10,778 bases of DNA. Origin: Cephalothrix simula. Taxonomy: Eukaryota > Nemertea > Palaeonemertea > Archinemertea > Cephalotrichidae. The translations under genes and the position numbers were made by a program. Shown here in pieces: positions 1-6,800 of this stretch. The notes beneath the pieces were generated by a model. It made no database searches, was not told the origin of the DNA, and was given only the letters and a program-made list of their open reading frames with translations. The stretch is from the NCBI GenBank assembly GCA_035591015.1, contig JAXIUW010215953.1:1-10778 (forward strand), given 5' to 3'. Positions within the stretch are counted from its first letter, which is position 1. Each line of letters begins with the position of its first letter.

Positions 1-95
1 CTTTTTTCAGTTAGACACCAACACTCGTGATATAATTCATATCAATCACCAGAGAGTGTGTTATATATATTATATCTAATAATCCGCTTGCTTAC

Positions 96-227
96 CTGTA
101 AATAGGGGTGCAAATTTCCAGCATGTTAGAGGTCCATGGCTTGTAAATTGACCGAGAGATAATTCAAGAAAGAAAATTGGTAATCCAACAAAAACCAGCA
201 TAATGGCATAGGGAATAAGGAAAGCAC
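96..227 (-). CDS. Gene B exon encoding TM2
   Basis: The acceptor is the ATTTCAG before 227 and the donor is GTAAGC after 96. The 132-nt exon starts in phase 1, completing the glycine of NGGG, and reads [18 protein letters not shown], then [19 protein letters not shown], then APLFT. It matches gene A exon 3 at almost every position; the main differences are M/A, FF/LM, H/L, T/N and the APLFT/SAGFT end. The TM2 Pro-Tyr that contributes to the chloride site in this family is present. Confidence 0.93.
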
Positions 228-1564
228 CTGAAATATGAAAATAAAGTCAGTATAGGCATTTTTATTCACGATCCAAAACATCTAATTCACCCATTTCAGG
301 TAGGGGAAGGCACGGTTTACATTCCCCTTGATTTTGGACGGTTAACCGTCCTAAAAATCTAAAATTTTTGGTCGCACAAAAATATTTATGAAATAGAGGA
401 AAACGTGAAATCAGTAAAATATATATTTTGGTACTTTCTCTTGTAAAGAGGAAAACCTGATGTATAATAATTGTGGTGTTTACCTGACTTTTTAATTGAA
501 TAGAAAGTGGACTAAAATTTATGAAGACGGAAAACTGGGCGTAATTGTAAAAAGGGACCGAAAACCGGCCGTCCCCTATATTTTAATTTAATTGAATGTG
601 GGAAGAAGTTCATTTCAGACTGTTTAACATGTCATTTTTCAGACTGTTTAACATGTGCTAAATTTGGGGACGGTAAACCGTGCTGGGGCGGTGAACCGTT
701 GCTTGCCCTAACTGCATTTCCACTACTCATCCCTATATAATTTTTAAAGGCGAGTTTTCATTTTTGTCGATCGAAACGTAAGTCAAAACAAAGTTTTTCG
801 TGTTTTTATTCAAGATTAGTTTAAAATGCCTTAAGCTTAACCCTTCCAATATAATGCATAAAACATGCAAAAGAAAAGTACTTTGCAAAATAGTCACAAC
901 GGCTTTCATTTTCATAGAAAGACAGAAAAAATAGAGCTAATGAAAAAATGGATATTAAAATTGTCCGCGTTTTATTCAAGAAAGCCTTACCTCCTCCATT
1001 TTTGTAGCAAAGATATGGAAATCGCCAGACGTTGCCGAGACCAACAGCGTAACCAAGACACGACAACAAAAAGTCTAGCCTGCCAGTCCAGTTCCCTCTT
1101 TCTTTGTTCTCATCTTCTCCGAAATGCACTTTTCCATCATCCTCATCTGAGTTAATCTAGTAAAAGAAGGAGGAAATTTATTTTCCAACTTTCAAATATT
1201 ACAAAATAGCCACAACGGCTTCCATTTTCATAGAAAGACACAGGTAAAATAGAGCTAATGAAATATATTAAAATTGTCCGCGTTTTATTTCGATCGACAT
1301 CACATGGGGGAGGGGGTGATCGAAACGGTTTTTTTAAACAAACTACATCTGAGTTAGGTATACAGATCTATACAGTAGAGCTTTCTGAAAATTCAGTTTT
1401 ACTCATCTAATCATAAAATCATAAAAATATGTTGAAATTATGATTTTACATTGTAAAAAATTATTTTTTGGTATATTTTGAAATATAATTCTTACCTGTT
1501 TCTCCTTCTTTTCTGGCTCTGCTTCGGGTTTTTTATAATTACTATAAGCAGCGGATGATATTAC
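96..1564 (-). CDS. Gene B: SLC6 family Na+/Cl- dependent transporter, N-terminal part (5' and 3' incomplete)
   Basis: This is the second, downstream copy of a tandem pair of SLC6 transporters, which carry neurotransmitters or amino acids across the plasma membrane with Na+ and Cl-. Three exons are clear on the minus strand: 1564–1496, 1156–991 and 227–96, with phases 0, 0 and 1 that join without a break. They give an acidic/basic cytoplasmic tail ending KKEKQ, then RGNWTG, TM1 with the [10 protein letters not shown] signature, and TM2 with LSLGQF. Exon lengths (69, 166, 132) parallel those of gene A (54, 169, 132). TM3 onward lies past the left edge. The start codon is unsettled; candidate first exons are at 1819–1890 and 2339–2569. 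No disabling change is seen. The family is certain; the substrate is not, though glycine-transporter-like wording is suggested by gene A. Confidence 0.88.
301..710. mobile_element. MITE-like element with terminal inverted repeats
   Basis: The left end reads TAGGGGAAGGCACGGTTTAC. The reverse complement of the right end reads TAGGGCAAGCAACGGTTCAC, so about 16 of 20 positions agree. The ends carry a TA that could be a TA target duplication. Inside is a perfect 16-bp palindrome GGACGGTTAACCGTCC (336–351), and further GGACGGT/ACCGTCC-type words sit near 555–575 and 665–700, like subterminal repeats. There is no transposase reading frame, so it would be non-autonomous. It lies in the intron between the TM1 and TM2 exons of gene B. 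The family is unknown; a TA duplication would fit Tc1/mariner-like elements. Confidence 0.5.
614..656. repeat. Short tandem repeat, two copies
   Basis: The word TTTCAGACTGTTTAACATGT occurs twice in immediate succession, separated by only a few T-rich bases, inside the MITE-like element. It looks like a local duplication; no function is suggested. Confidence 0.7.
886..976. repeat. Direct repeat, left copy, flanking gene B TM1 exon
   Basis: This ~91-bp stretch runs from CAAAATAGTCACAACGGC to GTCCGCGTTTTATT and is a close copy of 1202–1289 in the same orientation, with a few substitutions and small indels. It ends about 15 bp from the donor side of the TM1 exon. It contains no coding sequence of its own. 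Confidence 0.85.
991..1156 (-). CDS. Gene B exon encoding N-terminal tail and TM1
   Basis: The acceptor follows a strong pyrimidine tract ending TTTTACTAG at 1157, and the donor GTAAGG follows 991. In phase 0 the 166 nt read [19 protein letters not shown], then [14 protein letters not shown], then [20 protein letters not shown] and GG. This holds the family TM1 signature: the Ala and Val carbonyl ligands for Na1 and Na2, the Asn ligand of Na1, and the Arg of the outer gate. A glycine sits at the substrate-site position where monoamine transporters have Asp, so an amino acid or related substrate is more likely than a monoamine. A later CAG at 1151–1149 would put the frame out of register with the preceding exon, which supports the acceptor chosen. 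Confidence 0.95.
1202..1289. repeat. Direct repeat, right copy, flanking gene B TM1 exon
   Basis: Partner of 886–976, about 45 bp upstream of the TM1 exon on the gene's strand. Both copies share CACAACGGCT, CATTTTCATAGAAAGACA, ATAGAGCTAATGAAA and ATTAAAATTGTCCGCG. The exon is thus bracketed by direct repeats about 315 bp apart. Confidence 0.85.
1496..1564 (-). CDS. Gene B N-terminal cytoplasmic exon (before TM1 exon)
   Basis: The acceptor is TTTTTTTATTATAAATAG before 1564 and the donor is CAG|GTAAGA after 1496. The 69 nt in phase 0 encode [20 protein letters not shown] followed by EKQ, a charged cytoplasmic segment. Gene A has a 54-nt exon at the same place that ends in the same way (HEKQ) and is also phase 0, which supports the call. 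An inner AG at 1543–1542 would give a 46-nt exon in phase 1 and is less consistent. Confidence 0.68.
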
Positions 1565-1818
1565 CTATTTATAATAAAAAAATTGTAGAAACTTGTACAA
1601 TATTTGGAAACTTCCACAGTTTAACTCTTGCGAATAATTGATTACCGGTAGAGGTAAATGAACTTTCTACAGTCATTCCGAAAAATCCTAATGATAATGA
1701 CATTTACCTATAAGCGCCAGGCTTGTTCAGCAATTTTTTGATATAGCAAGAAATGCAGCAAACACGCGTTACGGCTTGAAAAATATTGAAAACATATTGA
1801 GTTGTGACACATTTTAAC

Positions 1819-1890
1819 ATTTTTTTCTGTATTTGATGTTATTTTTGCCATATACACATTCGATTCGGTAGTTTCTAAGGCGGCAGACAT
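1819..1890 (-). CDS. Candidate first coding exon of gene B (short version)
   Basis: An ATG at 1890 opens a frame MSAALETTESNVYMAKITSN followed by TEKN. A possible phase-0 donor, AAT|GTTAAA, follows 1819, which would join in frame to the 1564–1496 exon. The composition resembles the disordered N-terminal tails of SLC6 proteins, and no other gene is evident here. The donor is poor, so this is only a candidate that competes with the 2339–2569 exon. AT-rich sequence at about 1920–1945 could hold a TATA-like element, but this cannot be shown. Confidence 0.3.
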
Positions 1891-2024
1891 AAAGTAAATA
1901 AAATACCAGTGTACACTTATGTATTGTGTATTATAAAGTATTATAACCCGATTTTGTTCTGGAAAAATTAATGCACAAAATTATAGGTGTATGAGTTTAA
2001 AATATTCAAGTCAACACTGTTATA

Positions 2025-2144
2025 CAGTTATTGGACGCTTTCTGAGTGCAATATGAAAGCAGTTATTGTCCCAGGCGCGAAGCGCTGATTATATATAACT
2101 GCTCATATTGCACGAAGAAACGTTCAATAACTGTTTTATTGAAC
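2025..2144. repeat. Nested imperfect palindrome
   Basis: The left arm 2025–2066 begins CAGTTATTGGACGCTTTCTG. The right arm 2095–2133, read in reverse complement, begins CAGTTATTGAACGTTTCTTC. The arms agree at roughly four positions in five over about 40 bp. The ~28-bp centre holds GCGCGAAGCGC, itself a small hairpin. The right arm overlaps a second dyad, GTTCAATAA (2122–2130) with TTATTGAAC (2136–2144). This looks like the terminus of a foldback or other mobile element rather than a gene part. Confidence 0.75.
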
Positions 2145-2338
2145 AATATCACAACCATTTGCCCGATATCATGAAAATATGACATTAAACACTCCTCTTT
2201 AGAGCCGGTTACTGTCCATGGTATGGCCAGTTGCTTATAAGGCACATACCCAGTTTGTTGAAACAGGGTGGACATTAAACGATTAAGGTACAAAGTTGTC
2301 CCAAATATTTTTATTAAAAAATCCCCAGTAATACTTAC

Positions 2339-2569
2339 ATATTGTGATTCTCTAGTTAGTGTGTTACCACGGGACGTGTCTCCTCCTAAACTATAGACCG
2401 ACCTCCTCTGTTCGTCCGCATCAACAAATCTATCGAATTTAACCGATAAATTATCAACAGATGATGATAGATTATTAAGCTTTTTATCAACCTCTATTCT
2501 ATCGGATAAGTCATCCACTGATTTAGTTAGCCTCGACAGTCTATCATCAATGTCCACTGATGAAGTCAT
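2339..2569 (-). CDS. Coiled-coil exon, possible alternative first exon of gene B
   Basis: An ATG at 2569, with A at -3, opens 77 codons that end at a consensus donor, TAT|GTAAGT (after 2339), in phase 0. The protein starts MTSSVDIDDRLSRLTKSVDD. It carries three SVD-led units (SVDIDDRLSRL, SVDDLSDRI, SVDNLSVKF) with hydrophobic residues at heptad spacing, so a short coiled coil is expected over roughly residues 5–55, followed by a Ser/Gly/Thr-rich tail. The phase fits the next gene B exon at 1564–1496, which would add a coiled coil to the transporter's cytoplasmic N-terminus. It could instead be the first exon of an unrelated gene or of a mobile element. If the donor is ignored the frame runs to 2063, 168 codons in all, ending inside the palindrome. 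I do not recognise the family. Confidence 0.42.
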
Positions 2570-3264
2570 TTTAATATTTGGAACCCGAATCCTATTCCAA
2601 AATCAGACGAAACCGGACTATAGTGAAAAGTATTTTTCTTGGAGGTGTATGTCCTTTCTTTCCGGATCTATGACCAAAGGTGACCACACCCGAATAGCAC
2701 CTCGGAATAAATATATTTAGCATATAGAATATGAAAAACATGTATAAATCATGCCCGATCGTATGCAGTAAGTCCGTAACGCATGCTTATTAACAGAAAT
2801 TTTTGGGGGTCTTAACTACATAATAAGGTTAATACTTACATATAATCATGGAGCATAAATTAAAAGATTGATAGTACATGTATTAGTATAATAGGAATAT
2901 TTCCATTTCAATTGTGGCCGATTGGCATTGTTCATTAAAAATTAAACAATACATGAAGTTTTTTTTAATGATCTTTAAAGAAGCTGAAAGTTTTTGAGGG
3001 ACAAGCAAATAAAACAAAATACCTTAAATATAATATCTTAAAAATACCTTAAAAATAATCTATAAATATATTAACGAATAATAAATATTTATTATTTTAT
3101 TTTTATTTAATTTTGAAATATCAATATCTAAAATATAAAGAAAATTGAAACCTATATTTTTGTTTCTAAATATTGCAGATTGTTTGAAAAAGCAGAAAAA
3201 AGTCTCGAATGGGAAATGAAGACGTCTTTTTGTGGAAGAAAATTTCGGTGGGAGAGAAAAAACA
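2570..3264. other. Intergenic DNA, AT-rich, no gene seen
   Basis: This lies between the coiled-coil exon and the hairpin downstream of gene A. The reading frames here are short and of low complexity. If the coiled-coil exon is a first exon, its promoter should lie at about 2570–2750, but I see no clear core element. Confidence 0.5.
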
Positions 3265-3462
3265 TCCCTAATCAAAATAATAAATAAATCCACAATAACT
3301 ATTTTTTGAATTTCTTAATTTTTCATAATTAAAATTTATTTGGCTATCGTTTTTAATTTTAATTATGAAAATTTAAAAATTCAAAAAATAGTTATTGTGG
3401 ATTTATTTATTATTATCGTCGACACGGATTATTGTGTTTTTCATATCTAATCCCTAATCAAA
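3265..3462. mobile_element. Long hairpin bracketed by 12-bp direct repeats
   Basis: The left arm (3276–3340) and right arm (about 3350–3414) are inverted copies with only a few mismatches. The outer ~40 bp, which include CCACAATAACTATTTTTTGA, are perfectly paired, and the loop is around TTTGGCTATCG. The direct repeat TCCCTAATCAAA occurs at 3265–3276 and again at 3451–3462, so the unit between them could be an insertion with a 12-bp target duplication. There is no coding capacity. It lies about 400 bp downstream of the stop codon of gene A and contains AATAAA words on the gene strand (about 3400–3410). Confidence 0.62.
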
Positions 3463-3818
3463 TTTTGATCAATAAGTGTATTTTAGTTTCAACTTGGATT
3501 CTGGTTCAGAAAAATGATTTTTGAAGTAGCCGTTTTTGGCTTCTGCTTTTTCGAGCTATCTGCCAATACGCCTTTTTTATACATTGTACATACATTTATA
3601 ATGAAGTAATAAAATCTTTAAAGACAATACTTTTCCTCCCCACTCCCATTATTTGATATGAATTGAAAAATACATGATCCATATTTTTGTTTTAGTATCT
3701 TGGTAGATCCATCTTTGAAAATTTATGCATGGAATTTAGCCTACGATAGCTCTTATTTTTTCATTGAGTACAGTAATGAAAATTTAGATACTAAAGCAAT
3801 TACGCATGGACGATACTT
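3463..3818. other. Likely 3' untranslated/downstream region of gene A
   Basis: This follows the stop codon of gene A on the minus strand. No exon-like frame with good splice sites is found. No AATAAA is close to the stop on the gene strand; the first clear ones are in the hairpin near 3400–3410, so the end of the transcript is uncertain. Confidence 0.4.
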
Positions 3819-3881
3819 TTAAAACTTTTGGCTGTCATCAAAACTGCTGTAGGTTTTGTTATCATATGCTCCACTTGGGTG
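3819..3881 (-). CDS. Gene A last coding exon with stop
   Basis: The acceptor CTTGCAG lies behind a T-rich tract (3882–3905). The exon continues phase 0 from QQ and encodes [20 protein letters not shown], then TAA. The acidic, Tyr/Ser-rich tail suits a cytoplasmic C-terminus. It is separated from the previous exon by a 121-bp intron. Of the alternatives, an acceptor near 3565 giving IARKSRSQKRLLQ fits less well. Confidence 0.8.
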   Translation of the reverse strand, partial: HPSGAYDNKTYSSFDDSQKF

Positions 3882-6800
3882 CTGCAAGTTTTTAAAAAAT
3901 TGAAGATTAAATTTCATGGTAAAAATTAATATGTTTATAATGTACATGATCGTACATCACATAAAAATTGAAAGCAAAACTTGTCCGCTTTTTGTCACTT
4001 ACCTGCTGCAATTCGAAGTTTGATTTGGCATTTGGATCAACAATGTAGTAATGTTCGTAGTGGTGGACCAACTTCCTGTGCTTAACCAAATATGGACCCC
4101 ATTTGGGACTGATTCCAAAGACGTATCTCATTCGCTAAAAAAGAAATTTTAATTACAACATCGAGACAATATAATATCCTTTCTCTCAAAAAAGAGTGCC
4201 GAATGCAAAAATAGGTGAGTGGCATCATTTTAGCAGAACTACTGTGCCATATTGGACAGAGAGTTATTTTGTGAATTTGCTCAATTTCAAAATACAGAGG
4301 ATGACGACTGTCTAAGAATCCACCACCGCATAAATTGATAGTTTTGTTTTTTAAAACTATTTCTAACGGCCTTATTTGAGAGTACTTCTGTACGCCTAAT
4401 ATTTCGGGCCTTATGTACGCTGTACGCTGTACGCACATTGCCTGCACGCGTACCCTTAAAAAGAGCTATACGTGTATAACGCTTCCCGTGTACGCCACCG
4501 TTGTGAATGCCAAATTTCTACGCTTCCCGTTTTTAAGTCGATTAAGTCGAGTTGTACGCTTTACTACGTCGTACGTGTACGTTTATGTATCTACGGTTCA
4601 CTTGTATATTCAAGTTCAAAATATGGACCCCAACGAGGCTTTGATAAGGAAATCGCAACGATTGCCCCTAGATAATATTGCTCTGATTACATAAAAAAGA
4701 GTCTTTGGCTCTGAAGTTGGGTCAAAATTGCCCAAAATTTAGTAGGCTGAACATAAAAACAGCTATTGCTTTTTTTAACTGCTGATATTTCAGCGGGTTA
4801 CCCTTGATATATGTTGTAAAAACATATCCTCAGTATATGTATGAAGTTTCTGGGCTCTAGGATTAGGATTGATTTGGTCCATAGTTTTCACATGTAGGCT
4901 TATTTTGAGACACCCTGTACAAGCTTACTGGTCCATTGCTCTAATGGGATTTTCGTAGATTGACGCCATCAGGATGAGGAATAACTGCCCAAAATTTTGG
5001 ACCGTGGAATTAGTAGTTAAGTGGTTACAGTGGTTTAATTAAAACCACTTTTAAAACCAGTTGAAAATACGCACAATAAACAAATAGAGCTTCAATTTGG
5101 AAGTAGGCTATGTTATGAGTAATATTTTCTAGAAAATATTTTTCAAAATTTGTCAAAATTCAGTGGGTTAGTTTGCCTTTTGTTAAATTTTTGTACGCTC
5201 AAGCGAAATCTTCATTTTAGGGCCCTCATATTTTTGTTTTTCACTCTGTTATAGTGTTGCCATAGCTCTATGCTCCCTGCATCAGTAGGCGGAAACCGGG
5301 CACTGCTATACACTACACGTATTGAAATGCTGAAACGTAACTAACCTCTTTGAATGAACCTTTAGCCATGATAAAATATACTATAGGGAAGACAATAATT
5401 GGCACGACCACAGCGACTGACATTCCCCATCCAAGTATTTCTCCATTTAGCGGGAAGATATAGTCACCATATGTTGTTCTTTTATAGGAAAACCAGGAGA
5501 AGAATGTTACAAACTGGAACAATTTAAAAGTACATTAGCTATTATTCTGTCAAGGAAGACGCCCGGGAAGTCGGTTAATTCTTAAAAGAATTGCACTGAA
5601 TATTACCAGAATAAGCCCTGGGGTAATAATTCTCCAGCAAAGCATCCACCAAAGTGATGTTTTCCTGCCAATCATAACTTCGATATCTCTACTGAAGTTA
5701 TCCCATCCTAGAGACAAAATTGAAATAGTAAATAAATACCTATATGAAATGTAAAAGTCGAGGTAAAAGTTACATGTATTTTACTTACCATATACCCAAC
5801 TAAGTGACATGCATTCACAGAAACCTATTACCAGCACAGACCAACCGCCAGCAAAGGTGTCCATCAGCGTAAAGATGTAGATTCCACTCTGGAAGAAAAT
5901 AATAAGAATCATCAGAAGAATACTAGTCCAGATGTATAGTTTTTGTGGTGAGAATAGAATGGTCAGATTATCTCTTGTAATCCATTTTTTGGATCGCATC
6001 GCTGTCACGTGCCAGAACGGTCGCGCAAAATGCTGGCTCTGGTGAAATCTTTTTTATTGCTTCAAAATATAATTGGTTGTGGGTCCTCCATTCTTTTAGG
6101 ACGGCCTTTCTAATTTTCCATGGCTTTGGAAATAGAAACAAACCAATGCTTTTACTTACATTAGTTGCCAAAGTCAGTCCAAGTAAGAATAAGATTATAG
6201 ACAACACAAGGATGAACCAAGTCTTGTATTGTCTAAGCTTTGGCCATTTGTCTAGAGCTGCTGTTATGACACATTCCATTAGACCAAACTGAAAATAAAT
6301 TTATTATCTACTGTAAAAACTTGAAAGTTATGCAACTAATGAAAAACAAATTCTCATTTATTTTTATTACTCCCTGTGGCTTGTATGTTCTCTAATAATT
6401 TTAATAAAAATTTTATAAAACTTACTTTATCCAAAGGTTAATACAAAAGATGTATAAAACGCTGTTTTTACAGGAAAATTTTAGTCACTTTTAATGAAGT
6501 GATTTGTTCTGTCTGGATGGCCGAGTGGTTAAAGTACGTAGGTCATGACGTCATAAAATCCTTCGTCATGGCTTGCGTGAGTTCGAGTCTTACCATCGAC
6601 AGATCGCGAGAGGCAGATGCTGGGTGGCTCGGTCAGCGTTAAAAAGTGTAGCGGGGACTAGGAACTGCGAAAGCGCCCGAATACATATGAATATATAACA
6701 ACTTCTAAAAATATCACAAATGAATTGAAAATGAAAATGAAAATGAAAATGATAATGAAATGATTTACAAGTCAACGAGCTAAATAGCAGTTAATGCCAA

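Noticed and set aside
865-1155. Plus-strand 96-codon frame
   Set aside because: It is the antisense shadow of gene B's TM1 exon and its flanking repeat; the minus-strand reading has the SLC6 signature.
2063-2569. Single-exon gene of 168 codons
   Set aside because: The frame contains a consensus GTAAGT donor after codon 77 and its end lies in a palindrome; calling all of it one gene is not supported, though a mobile-element origin is kept open.
3060-3293. Minus-strand 77-codon frame
   Set aside because: Low-complexity, AT-driven composition (Phe, Ile, Lys, Asn) with no recognised motif; it lies in intergenic repeat DNA.
3277-3450. Helitron ending CTAA before a T
   Set aside because: The end motif is short and the hairpin is not placed as a Helitron terminus would require; a foldback insertion explains the symmetry better.
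3500-3570. Terminal exon of gene A encoding IARKSRSQKRLLQ or a similar tail
   Set aside because: The acceptor has a poor pyrimidine tract, while the exon at 3819–3881 has a strong acceptor, correct phase and a more typical tail.
6511-6602. Functional Ser/Leu tRNA gene
   Set aside because: Boxes A and B are present, but the anticodon arm is degenerate and the unit continues into a body with a simple-repeat tail and target duplication, so it is a SINE head.
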